Source: 54-19 sp038210655 (GTDB taxonomy: Bacteria; Chloroflexota; Chloroflexia; Chloroheliales; Chloroheliaceae). Taken from it: DNA of 64,000 nucleotides. A program made the translations under genes and the position numbers. Shown piece after piece: positions 16,201 to 23,662 of this stretch. The notes below the pieces were generated by a model. That model saw nothing but the letters and a program-made list of their open reading frames with translations. It ran no database searches and was not told the origin of the DNA. Every line of letters starts with the position of its first letter. Position 1 is the stretch's first letter. The DNA lies in assembly GCA_038210655.1 (NCBI GenBank), contig JBBQWM010000011.1, positions 62,001 to 126,000 of the forward strand. The letters run 5' to 3'.

Positions 16201-17126
16201 AGATCGTTGCCTTCGGCCCGCCCGATCAAGACCTGCCGGTCGGTTGGCAAGAGCAAGCGTTGTGGGCCAAGTTCGAGCAGGCGTTGGGCGGCGAACCGCA
16301 AAATAGCGCAACGGTTATCCAGGTTAACCGATCTCTTTTGGGAACCGGTTTCGATCAAAGGCAAGCGTGGGGCGCGATACTGGAGCAAAGTGGAACCAAT
16401 CTGGATCACATCTTCGTCTTCCAGGGGAGCAACCGACTCAAGATGGTTATTTCTGACCCAGGTCGGGTTGGCCGCCCCCAAGTCGCGGATAATATAAGTA
16501 CCGTTAGCCCACCGAATTTCGGCGTGCCGACGGCTAACCTTCAGGGCTTCTTCGCCTTCCTGAACCAGCTGCAAATCATTCTCGGAAAACCGTCCGATCC
16601 TAAAGGAATGTTTGGGACTAAGCCGACAAACTGCCCCTAATCGCAAATAGGGTATGTCAGTAGCGATCACCTCAAGGCGGGCCACTCCTGGCACCGAATC
16701 TTCGAGATAAACCCGTTGCGATTGGCCTGGCAACAATACCAGTGGCAGGCCCGCTTCTAGCGTAGGCTCGATATAAACCAGTTCTACATCGCCACAGCCA
16801 ATCGTATCCCCGCCAAAGAGCGGGGCCGGAGCCGCCAGATATTCGCCGTTCAGAGTAGTGCCATTGGCCGAACCGAGGTCGGTTACGACTAACTGGGCTT
16901 CGTCGGGCCGATAAGAGAGGCTGATATGTTTGCGGGAGACCTTGCTCTGGTAGGTCTGTAAGACGACATCCGCTTCACCAGCCAACCGACCCAATACCAA
17001 TGGCTTTTCGGTCAGACGCACCAAATCCAGCGCAATAGCTTTATCCCGCTGTGGCCCTTTGGTGATTAAAAGGTGAGGCATCAGATAATCAAATGGCGCT
17101 CCCCCGGTTGGTGTTGAACTTGACAT
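13284..17126 (-). CDS. FHA x3 / cNMP-binding x3 / PqqD-like / M50 site-2 protease fusion
   Basis: A 1280-residue multidomain protein. FHA domains lie at about 40-130, 185-265 and 295-390 (each with a GR...SR(K/R)H...N pattern; the second has NPTW instead of NGT). Three cyclic-nucleotide-binding folds follow at about 465-590, 600-720 and 725-860, each with a GE or GD turn near a Phe/Arg-rich end. A PqqD-like winged segment is at about 870-960. Last is a peptidase M50 membrane domain with at least six hydrophobic segments, zinc-site HEMAHG (His1051, Glu1052, His1055) and NPLLETDGY (Asp1151). The design suggests phospho- or nucleotide-regulated intramembrane proteolysis, or processing of a PqqD-delivered peptide. 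Start ATG 17124-17126. It is the first gene of a two-gene operon. Confidence 0.9.
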   Translation of the reverse strand: MSSSTPTGGAPFDYLMPHLLITKGPQRDKAIALDLVRLTEKPLVLGRLAGEADVVLQTYQSKVSRKHISLSYRPDEAQLVVTDLGSANGTTLNGEYLAAPAPLFGGDTIGCGDVELVYIEPTLEAGLPLVLLPGQSQRVYLEDSVPGVARLEVIATDIPYLRLGAVCRLSPKHSFRIGRFSENDLQLVQEGEEALKVSRRHAEIRWANGTYIIRDLGAANPTWVRNNHLESVAPLEDEDVIQIGSTLLQYRAPRLPLIETGSQKRSVNLDNRCAILRFAAQRLLELGPQRLLLPTDRQVLIGRAEGNDLRLFDQSVSRRHARLFFEAQRFMLADLGSANGTRLNGQVIGGSAILQPGDRVQLGEFEFVFEEVEASQPDVSKNGNSEEAITSKDIFETFAPDKAASRSNGNSADLLVSLSEPVMLQLGAAATGEGVHADAGSPATEPRSSTHITGPQGPSITHPLRQIAPFDELDNDTFTLLAPYFKEVQYKPHQEMAREGQNRGAFFVILEGRVSISRALNERQRLVLGELEPGSMYGERSIFADQPFANRLEAITQVRALRLEENTFVRDLSRNRTVLTFFQQQVSAASAINWMNGTLLMRTLSEKTRHEMAKRLRYRVRSAGETLAEKGQPAEEFFLILGGTAKAYVSDSKGREVYLATLEEGDSFGDGIAVAGETYPMTVRAEGMVECYVLTRADFEGVLAKSGDPVASLGAGMGGLPLGAVLNRVGPFMNMPPQLVAKIAVEMRPKFFRKGEIIVRQDEAASAFYIVRTGQVEISFKTSEGETRADMRLGPGKYFGEDALLTGVPRPVTVTAVEDCDLLALYRNKLDDVLKLGESFNLAQYFTKQLRLRFRPKQVLDVDVSEHSSATGEHYYMLSRIGGEQFFRLHDRSYFLWNLMNGDNSLNDLSMAYFLEFKQLDLEGVSNLVGQLQAGGYLEVPTIDESLVNPDKQKPGLFSRLFNWRFEFKNIDRLFDRIYNYGGQVFFWRPLVLLIFAISLVGFGAFLYFAFAYKVKSGAEGSGAFSLLTIDSGAPLWLVIPLALFCNLILHEMAHGLACKSYGRPVLGGGFGWQSGPFLFVNTNEIWRETRRPRIFVNLAGPLCNALIAGACCLLIFLAPNNPALQSVLFQVAAVGYVLVYININPLLETDGYFALLDWWDMPGLRRKAIAYVRRKLFSPAQLRGVNLRDRGIYWRFAWIALGYTLFTLVQYLFISKILLKQFLQIFGNDFAAQTEWLSWALAIVVVVFLSWPLFIELKTVGRDEDEMEEAAAVARRRRK

Positions 17127-17369
17127 GGTAGCTCACCCCGATATTGACCCAATTTTGAAATCAGTCACTATTATACCGTACAGCTGGGAAGTCTTCAATG
17201 TAAATGGTGGGCTGCTTATAAGGATCGAACTAAAGTAAGACGTTTTGAACAATTGTAATTGACCGCACTGTGAGATGGCCCTATCTGTATAAACGAGGCA
17301 AGTCCAAAAATTGGCTATTTAGCTACCAAAAATAGCTTTTTTTGTTCAACCCGGCTTGTAAAGCTGGTT

Positions 17370-18248
17370 TTATAAAAGGGTGCGCTGGGCGGTTTTGATT
17401 GTATTTGCCATTAGAGCCAGGGTCGTAAGGGGGCCAACCCCACCGATGACCGGGCTGATGGCGCGGGCTTTTTTGCTGACGCTCTCCCATTCTACGTCGC
17501 CGAGCATCTCATCGTCCTCGAAGGTTTTGCCATAATCAAGCACAACTACACCCGGCTTGAGCATCTCGCCGGTAATCAGACCCGGCACACCAGCGCAAGC
17601 TACTACCAGATCGGCCTGCCGCAAATGGGAAGCTAAATCGCGAGTCGCACTATGACAGACCGTTACAGTCGCATCGGCAATCGCCAGCAACCCGGAGATA
17701 GGCTTACCGATTACCCGACTACGTCCAACTACCACCGCTTGCATACCTGCCGGGTTGATCCCGTAGCGCAAGAGCAACTCAATACCCGCCGCTGCCGGAG
17801 GTGGAACCAGCGTATCCAGATTAGAAAACAACCTTCCAACGTTAAGTGGGTGATAACCCTCGACATCCTTGCGCGGGTCAATACTATCGGCCATTTCTTC
17901 ATAGCTGATGTGGGGCGGCAAAGGAGCCTGGATCGAGATGCCGTCAAAGAAAGCATCACTATTGAGGTCTTTTATCAAAAGAGCCAACTCACGGTCGTCG
18001 GTTTCGTTGGGCCACAGATAGGCCATATATTCGAGGCCCAGGGCCAGCGCTTCACGCGAAGCATTATTGGCATACTCCATTGCTACCCGGTCGTTACCCA
18101 GCACAATCATTGCCAACCCCGGCGCACGCCCGGCTTCCTCCTGGAACTCACTTACCTGCTGCTTCAACGCGGCTTGCAAATCGTCGGTCAATTTTCGCCC
18201 ATCGAGTATAAGCAGTTCCGGGTTTTCGTCAGGTATTCGTAGTTCCAT
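17370..18248 (-). CDS. folD: FolD-family methylene-THF dehydrogenase, probably without cyclohydrolase activity
   Basis: The 292-residue protein has the two FolD domains. The N-terminal folate domain contains FDGISIQAPLPP and DPRKDVEGYHPLNVGR. The NAD(P) domain contains VVVGRSRVIGKP and CHSATRDL, and ISPVIGGVGPLT ends the fold. The catalytic Lys of the family (Lys56 in E. coli, four residues after the conserved Tyr) is replaced by Ala63 in MEYANNAS, and the active-site Asp in KDVDG is Glu. Lys loss abolishes cyclohydrolase activity in studied enzymes, and yeast Mtd1 is a monofunctional relative, so this may act only as a dehydrogenase. GTG 18251 directly precedes ATG 18248; I prefer the ATG, with AAAGG 7 nt upstream. 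Confidence 0.8.
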   Translation of the reverse strand: MELRIPDENPELLILDGRKLTDDLQAALKQQVSEFQEEAGRAPGLAMIVLGNDRVAMEYANNASREALALGLEYMAYLWPNETDDRELALLIKDLNSDAFFDGISIQAPLPPHISYEEMADSIDPRKDVEGYHPLNVGRLFSNLDTLVPPPAAAGIELLLRYGINPAGMQAVVVGRSRVIGKPISGLLAIADATVTVCHSATRDLASHLRQADLVVACAGVPGLITGEMLKPGVVVLDYGKTFEDDEMLGDVEWESVSKKARAISPVIGGVGPLTTLALMANTIKTAQRTLL

Positions 18249-18266
18249 CACTTTACCTTTCTTTTA

Positions 18267-18352
18267 TATCAAAATGCCGCGATATTGAACCCCTGTAGAA
18301 GCTCGCTCCTACAGACAATTCTAGCCCTCAATCGCTTTGCAACTTGCTGTAG
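18267..18352. repeat. family 2 palindromic element, shortened
   Basis: It retains CCCTGTAG, one GCTCGCTCCTACAG arm and the terminus TTTGCAACTTGCTGTAG, but has lost most of the second arm. It lies immediately upstream of folD and may include part of its promoter. Confidence 0.55.
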
Positions 18353-18429
18353 TCTTAAAGCTTATCTGGCAAATTGTAGCACTTCCAAACAAGCTTATTA
18401 TAATGATTATAGCAAATCAGGTAAAGCAA

Positions 18430-18845
18430 CCGCCGCGCCTGAGGTGCGCGGCAGATTTTTGCATGGGTTCAAACAATAAAAACGGGCAACCGTGAAAATC
18501 CTGCTCCAAACTACTATGATTATATATTAGAAAAATTTTCTGCGAAAATTTTTCTAATATATAATCACTCCTCGGTTTAGGGTGTGGTATAGTCTGGCTA
18601 ATTTGCAAAAAATTGACGCTCGCCCCCGCGCCTGGGGTGCGCGGCAGAATTTTTGCACGGGTTCAAGCAGTAATAATAGGGGAGTGTGAAAAATCCCGCT
18701 CCAATAGCCTGGCTAATTTGCAAAAATTGACGCACCCCTCCGTATCAGGGGCGAGAGGCAGAATTTTGGAGTGGCTTTAGCCGAGTTTTAGCTGTGAACC
18801 GAGAATTTTAGTCCTCGGCCCAGTTTGCAAAATTTAGGTGAAAGG
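18430..18845. repeat. tandem family 3 repeats (GCAAAAATTGACGC / GCACGGGTTCAA type)
   Basis: Two to three degenerate copies of a module with GGTGCGCGGCAGA, TTTTTGCACGGGTTCAA, a GTGAAAATCC(C/T)GCTCCA segment and GCCTGGCTAATTTGCAAAAA lie head to tail between folD and ggt. Related single copies are at 34046-34141, 38269-38336 and 58402-58522. There is no plausible gene in this stretch. Confidence 0.6.
18517..18567. repeat. perfect 24-bp stem, 3-nt loop hairpin
   Basis: The arms at 18517-18540 and 18544-18567 are exact complements, AT-rich (TGATTATATATTAG...), around the loop TGC. It interrupts the first family 3 module. With no T-run it is not an obvious terminator; it may be a nested insertion. 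Confidence 0.7.
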
Positions 18846-18854
18846 TGCTTGACC

Positions 18855-20459
18855 CTAAAACCCGACCGAGGCACTGTCGGCACGCGGGTCGGAGCCGCCC
18901 ATCAAAAGACCATTTGACTGGTTGATAGCGATACCCTGCGCCCAACCCATCATGTGGTTGCGCCGACCGGCCTCCTTTACGTCGTGACCCAATTCGGACA
19001 GGCGTTGGAGGGTGTGGGCTGGATAGCGGGTTTCTATGTGCAGACCGTCCGCTTCGCCCAACAAGGCGCGACCGTGTATCCAGCGTGGCGCGTCGATAGC
19101 CGCCTGGATATTCATACCATAATTGAGCAGATTGACATAGACTTGCTGATGAATCTGAGGCTGACCGTCCCCACCCATCGTGCCGAAGATGATCGCAGGC
19201 CGGTCGTTTTGGAAGGCCATCGAAGGGATTAGGGTGTGCATAGTACGCTTGCGAGGGGCGATTACGTTGGCCTCGGACGGGTCGAGCGAGAAGTACGCGC
19301 CCCGATTTTGTAGCTCAATACCGTAGCCCGGTACGACCAACCCCGACCCGATCCCCATATAATTGCTCTGGATCAACGAGACTGCGTTGCCATCGCCATC
19401 AGCAGCACACAGATAAATTGTATCGCCTTGCAAATTCCCCGCTTCGGGCAGGTTCATCGCCTTTGTCGGGTCGATCAGCTTGCGACGCTGGTTCAAATAG
19501 TCCGCTCCAAGCATATATTTCAGATCGACGTTCATATGGCTCAAATCGGTTATATATTTGTTGCGGTCGGCAAAAGCGATCTTCTTGGCCTCGACTTCCA
19601 GATGAATATTAGCCGGATCAAAGGGATCATTAGAAAGCTCAAACCCTTCCAGGAGTTTTATCATTTGAAGGGCGGTTATCCCGTGCGTATTGGGAGGCAG
19701 TTCATAAATACGGTGGCCCTGATAATCGATGCTCAACGGCTCAACCCATTCGCCGTGATGTTCGGCCAAATCCTCCATTGTAATCAACCCACCCAGAACA
19801 TCCGAAAACGCCGCCAGCGAGCGCCCGATTTCGCCTTTGTAAAAGACATCGCGGCCCTGTTCGGCAATCAACCGCAAAGAGTGACCGAGTTCCGGCACGC
19901 GCAAAACCGAGCCGACTTCCGGCGTTTTGCCGTCCGGCGCATAAACCTGCTGCCAGGACGAGTGAGTGTAACCTAAACGCAAGGGGCGGGCCAGCCCTTC
20001 GTTTACAACTGGCCCGATCCCAAAACCGTTTTCGGCATATTCGATAGCCGGTTGTAATAGGCGACCCAGACCCAACCGCCCGAAGCGCTCCGAAGCCATG
20101 TGCCAACCATCCACCGTCCCCGGTATCGTAACGGTCAGAATACCACGCTGGGGCATGGTGGTATGCCCGTTGGCCTGGAACCAATCGAGGGTCGCGGCGG
20201 CAGGCGCTCGTCCACTGGCGTTCAGGGCGTGCAGACTATCGCTTTTGGCATCGTAAATCAGCATAAACAAATCGCCGCCCGTGCCGCAATTGTTGGGATA
20301 AACTACATTCAAAACGGCGTTGGCGGCAATCGCGGCATCAATCGCGTTACCTCCCGCCTGCATAATCCGTACTCCGGCCTGTGAAGCCAGGTAATGCGGT
20401 GAGCTTACGATCCCTTGCTGGGCCAGCGTTACCGGCCTAGTTTGTTCAGTTAGTTCCAT
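18855..20459 (-). CDS. ggt: gamma-glutamyltransferase (Ntn hydrolase)
   Basis: A 534-residue member of the gamma-glutamyltranspeptidase family, which cleaves gamma-glutamyl bonds of glutathione and related peptides. N-terminal GGNAIDAAIAANAVLNVVYP and CGTGGDLFMLIYD match the large subunit. The autoprocessing nucleophile is Thr347 in GDTIYLCAADGDGN, starting the small subunit. GTMGGDGQPQIH near the C-terminus is the conserved substrate loop. No signal peptide is visible, unlike the periplasmic E. coli enzyme, so it is likely cytoplasmic. ATG is at 20459. The cephalosporin-acylase-like branch is an alternative. Confidence 0.92.
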   Translation of the reverse strand: MELTEQTRPVTLAQQGIVSSPHYLASQAGVRIMQAGGNAIDAAIAANAVLNVVYPNNCGTGGDLFMLIYDAKSDSLHALNASGRAPAAATLDWFQANGHTTMPQRGILTVTIPGTVDGWHMASERFGRLGLGRLLQPAIEYAENGFGIGPVVNEGLARPLRLGYTHSSWQQVYAPDGKTPEVGSVLRVPELGHSLRLIAEQGRDVFYKGEIGRSLAAFSDVLGGLITMEDLAEHHGEWVEPLSIDYQGHRIYELPPNTHGITALQMIKLLEGFELSNDPFDPANIHLEVEAKKIAFADRNKYITDLSHMNVDLKYMLGADYLNQRRKLIDPTKAMNLPEAGNLQGDTIYLCAADGDGNAVSLIQSNYMGIGSGLVVPGYGIELQNRGAYFSLDPSEANVIAPRKRTMHTLIPSMAFQNDRPAIIFGTMGGDGQPQIHQQVYVNLLNYGMNIQAAIDAPRWIHGRALLGEADGLHIETRYPAHTLQRLSELGHDVKEAGRRNHMMGWAQGIAINQSNGLLMGGSDPRADSASVGF

Positions 20460-20498
20460 TTCCCCTTTTGCTTTCCATTTTTATTTTAGTCTCATTTT

Positions 20499-20752
20499 GT
20501 AACTACTCAGTCCGATTGAACTACGCTTCTTCGACGGGGAGCCTACTTTAGCAAAATCTACAGCAAATTGCAAAGATATTGGACCGTCCGATTATCTGTA
20601 GGAGCGAGCTTCTGCTCGCGATTGAACACCCAGCTGTTGTTCCAATCGCGAGCGGAAGCTCGCTCCTACAGGGGTCAATAACTGTGCAACATGCTATAGG
20701 CTATCTCCCGCCTCACCCCCCGGATGAAGGGTTACACGGCCTGAGTACTTAC
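20499..20752. repeat. degenerate family 1 element containing a family 2 element
   Basis: GTAACTACTCAG at 20499 and CTGAGTACTTAC ending at 20752 are inverted copies of the family 1 terminus. Between them lies a complete family 2 element (20558-20699) and remnants of a CTCACCCCC/TTACACGGCCTGAG core like that at 5935-6031. No target duplication is apparent. The arrangement suggests nested insertion. Confidence 0.55.
20558..20699. repeat. family 2 palindromic element, full length
   Basis: 142 bp with termini CTACAGCAAATTGCAAAG and GTGCAACATGCTATAG. The internal arms TGTAGGAGCGAGCTTCTGC and complement surround CGCGATTGAACA. This is the most complete copy in the window. Confidence 0.75.
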
Positions 20753-21117
20753 TAATATTCTTAGTTGTGTGAAGCCGAATAAAAAGCACGCAGTCTACCA
20801 GCTTGCCGAGCAGCACGCATCGCAAAATTTTGCAAGAATAACTTGCTCGTTTGTAATCGGGCTGAAAATCGAACCATCGTAATGGCAGCATTGTAATAGA
20901 GCTTATTGCCAATTGCAAATATATTGCGTTGAGCGGCAAGGGTTTTTGGGGAGTTATAACAGGGGATGAGGGATGAAGGGGGAAATGCATTGGCGGAGCA
21001 ATGTCGAACAAGGAAGGAGTAATTTTGGCCGATATGGCTCTGTCCATAGACCATATCCAGCAGCAGAGCAACTCCCAGAAATTGATTTTGCGACCAGGTT
21101 CTAAGAAAGGTTGATTT
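20753..21117. other. intergenic stretch without a supportable gene
   Basis: Several short frames cross this 365-bp region on the minus strand, but none has a good ribosome binding site, a recognisable domain or a plausible composition. It includes a short GGGATGAGGGATGAAGGG heptamer remnant (about 20961-20980) like those in coding sequences elsewhere. Confidence 0.5.
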
Positions 21118-22008
21118 CTACTCTACATTTTTGCCGAATCTGCGGTCTAGCTCCTGGACTTCGGGCAGACCGAGCAGATCGTTCAACTCATCGAAGCCGA
21201 GCATGCGGTCGAGTTGGGTAGCGGTTGAGCCATCGGCCCGCAATTTGGAAAGAAAGTCTAGCCCGGCCCGCGCGAAAAAGCGGGCCAACGCTCCCGGAAA
21301 GATTACCAGACGGTAGCCAAGTTCGGTCAGTTCGGAGGCAGTCAAGAGCGGAGTACGGCCCTTTTCGACCATATTCGCCAGGGTCGGCTTGTCCATCGCC
21401 CGGTTGATCGCCCGCATTTCTTCCAGTGAGCGCGGTGCTTCCACAAAAATTACATCGGCCCCGGCAGCGGCGTAAGCTTTCGCTCTTTCAAGGGCCGCGT
21501 CTAGCCCTTCGACCGCAATCGCATCGGTGCGGGCAATCAACACAAAATCCGGGTCGCGCCGGGCGTATACTGCCGCCTCGATCTTGCCAACCATCTCGGC
21601 CTGCGAGATCAACGCTTTCCCGGCCATGTGTCCACACTTCTTGGGCAAGTCCTGGTCTTCCAACTGGATCGCGGCGACCCCGGCCCGTTCGTATTCCTGT
21701 ACCGTTCGGATCACGTTCAGGGCGTTACCATAACCCGTATCACCGTCGGCGATTACAGGCAGGCCGGTCGCCCCGGCTAACTGGGCTGCCCGCGCCGTCA
21801 TCTCGCTGCCAGAAAGCAACCCAACATCGGGCCGCGCAAGGCTGGTATACGACACGCCCGCCCCACTCATATAGACCGCTTCAAAGCCGCTCACTTCTAC
21901 CAACCGGGCGGTAAAAGCATCATACGCACCCGGCGCGACTGTAATTCGCCCTTCGCGTTCCAGCAAACGGCGCAAGGCAGTCGTCGGTTTGTCTGATTGG
22001 TAGCGCAT
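21118..22008 (-). CDS. isocitrate lyase/PEP mutase family enzyme (2-methylisocitrate lyase-like)
   Basis: The 296-residue TIM-barrel enzyme has the motif KKCGH (Cys125 as catalytic base), as in 2-methylisocitrate lyase PrpB, plus ADGDTGYGN and LIARTDA for Mg2+ and substrate binding. GVSYTSLARPDVGLLSGSEM is typical of the family. PEP mutases and oxaloacetate decarboxylases are related but usually alter the KKCGH loop, so a C-C lyase acting on 2-methylisocitrate or a similar acid is most likely. No methylcitrate-cycle genes are adjacent. Start ATG 22006-22008. The Rpn-like gene ends 8 bp upstream on the same strand. Confidence 0.82.
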   Translation of the reverse strand: MRYQSDKPTTALRRLLEREGRITVAPGAYDAFTARLVEVSGFEAVYMSGAGVSYTSLARPDVGLLSGSEMTARAAQLAGATGLPVIADGDTGYGNALNVIRTVQEYERAGVAAIQLEDQDLPKKCGHMAGKALISQAEMVGKIEAAVYARRDPDFVLIARTDAIAVEGLDAALERAKAYAAAGADVIFVEAPRSLEEMRAINRAMDKPTLANMVEKGRTPLLTASELTELGYRLVIFPGALARFFARAGLDFLSKLRADGSTATQLDRMLGFDELNDLLGLPEVQELDRRFGKNVE

Positions 22009-22016
22009 TATATTTC

Positions 22017-22949
22017 TTACAGACCTTTGCTATCTAGCCAGGTTGTAACCTCGCCGATTTCCGCAAAATCTAGCAGAGCCTCACCCAAATCTTCCAACTG
22101 CTCGACATTCAAAGCGCTAACCCGTTGCTCTAATTCCGGCTCAAGCTGACCGACCCGCTTTTTGAGCAATCGTAGCACTAACGAAAGCGCAGCTACTTTC
22201 CGGCCTTTGCGGATACCAACTCGTTCGGGGGTGGTTATAAAAGCCATAACTTCTTCCTCCTCGTAACTATTTGCTTCTTCCAGAAATCGGTCTTCCAGTT
22301 CCTCCGGCAACGTGACAAGCCAGTCGATGAACTTGAATAACTTTATTATTTCTGCCCGGCTGTAACCGCGTTGGTATAACATCCGCACCAATCGTAACTT
22401 CCAGCGTAAGCGCTCGTCGCCGTCTTTGACCTGCTGGGCCTTGAGGTGGGCCATCACTACCAGTGCGAAAGGATTAAGGTCGGTTTCCAACCGCTCCCAC
22501 TGGTTATTATAATCCAATAGCTTGATCGTGGGAAATTCTAACGACAGCTTGAACCCCCAACGCTTAACTTGATAATGGCTAGGCCGGTAACTTTCGCTAC
22601 TATCGGTCAACACTGCCAGACTGATGACCTCTTTCTTTTGGTGGTCGAAAATACGATAGTTGTAAATATACATCCGCTCTTCAAAGTGGGGATCGCGGTA
22701 GCCTTGCACCTCAATATGAATTAAGAGCCAGGTTTCTTGCCCTCCCAAAAGGTAGACTTTTACCAGTTTATCAGCCAGCCGAGAGCCAAGCTTGCTATCC
22801 CGGATGATCTTACCCAATTCTTTATCCAAAAACTGGTAGCCTTTGGGCCAATCGATATCCTGGTGAATATCAGCAAAGAAGAAAGCTACGAACTCCTTAA
22901 AGTAGGCCGTCAGTATCTCTTTCCACAGATTATCTTCTTCTTTTGGCAC
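22017..22949 (-). CDS. Rpn/PD-(D/E)XK nuclease-like protein with DUF4351
   Basis: A 310-residue protein. The N-terminal part (residues 1-200) resembles the Rpn/transposase_31 PD-(D/E)XK group, with IHIEVQGYRDPHFEERMYIY providing the E-x-Q core and paired acidic residues earlier (LDKELGKI). The C-terminal part (about 255-305; LVLRLLKKRVGQLEPELE) is a DUF4351 helical domain. Such proteins are common in cyanobacteria and Chloroflexota; some promote recombination, most are untested. The start is GTG at 22947-22949. An ASCH-domain gene lies 59 bp upstream on the same strand and the isocitrate-lyase-like gene 8 bp downstream. Confidence 0.75.
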   Translation of the reverse strand: MPKEEDNLWKEILTAYFKEFVAFFFADIHQDIDWPKGYQFLDKELGKIIRDSKLGSRLADKLVKVYLLGGQETWLLIHIEVQGYRDPHFEERMYIYNYRIFDHQKKEVISLAVLTDSSESYRPSHYQVKRWGFKLSLEFPTIKLLDYNNQWERLETDLNPFALVVMAHLKAQQVKDGDERLRWKLRLVRMLYQRGYSRAEIIKLFKFIDWLVTLPEELEDRFLEEANSYEEEEVMAFITTPERVGIRKGRKVAALSLVLRLLKKRVGQLEPELEQRVSALNVEQLEDLGEALLDFAEIGEVTTWLDSKGL

Positions 22950-23008
22950 CTGACGGCTTCTTCCTTAACTTTCGGAGTCAGTTCGGTTTGGAGCTAACGG
23001 TCTAAATA

Positions 23009-23512
23009 TTAACTTAGTTCGGCGCTCATTGAGGGAAAATCGAGAACTTCTTCCCGGTCGGAGACCATTGGCTGAATGGTTTTTGGCGAGCGCGATGGCA
23101 GGACAGAAGTTGCTCCATCGCCGGGCGGCAATACTATCCAACCGCTACGCCCCTCTTGCTTAAAACTGAACGGCTCACAAGGCTCAATCTGCTCCAAAAA
23201 GATCAGGCTGGCAAACTTTGACTCTAGCTTGCGGGCCAGAAAATCGACCGAAATTGCCAATTCCCGTTCGTACTGGCGGGCCAACTCTTCGATCCGGCGA
23301 GGGTTCAGATTTTCGTACTCTTGAATAGCGGCGACCCGCGCCCGCCCCAGCACCGGCCCCCCACTCAGCTTAAAATAGATGGTATCCCCGGCAATCACCT
23401 GCCCGTATGGTAAACTTTTGACCCGACTAAAGCGTGATTCGACCGTCTTTTCCCCGCCCAAAATCTTGTCCAACACGCTCTTATGACTTAAAATCGCAAT
23501 ATGTTCAGCCAT
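23009..23512 (-). CDS. ASCH domain protein
   Basis: The first about 110 of 167 residues form an ASCH (PUA-like) fold, with the signature GGEKTVESRFSR (GxKxxExR) and GDTIYFKLSGG. ASCH domains bind RNA or nucleosides; some have amidohydrolase activity on N4-acetylcytidine. The C-terminus (SGWIVLPPGDG and on) is a variable tail. The start ATG at 23510-23512 opens directly into the domain. The Rpn-like gene follows on the same strand. The function here is unknown. Confidence 0.78.
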   Translation of the reverse strand: MAEHIAILSHKSVLDKILGGEKTVESRFSRVKSLPYGQVIAGDTIYFKLSGGPVLGRARVAAIQEYENLNPRRIEELARQYERELAISVDFLARKLESKFASLIFLEQIEPCEPFSFKQEGRSGWIVLPPGDGATSVLPSRSPKTIQPMVSDREEVLDFPSMSAELS

Positions 23513-23662
23513 AAATCCGCCTTCCCCAACAGAATATAGTTGTACTTTATATATTAACTTTAGATCCGAGTTAGAATCGCTTCCGAGCGGGCTGAGGTGT
23601 AAAATAACTTGGCTCGTAATTGTACTACTTGGAGTGATCCCTGCTAGAAATGTGTTACAATA

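Noticed and set aside
20694..21071. Minus-strand frames between ggt and the lyase-like gene
   Set aside because: Overlap repeats, lack start signals and recognisable composition.
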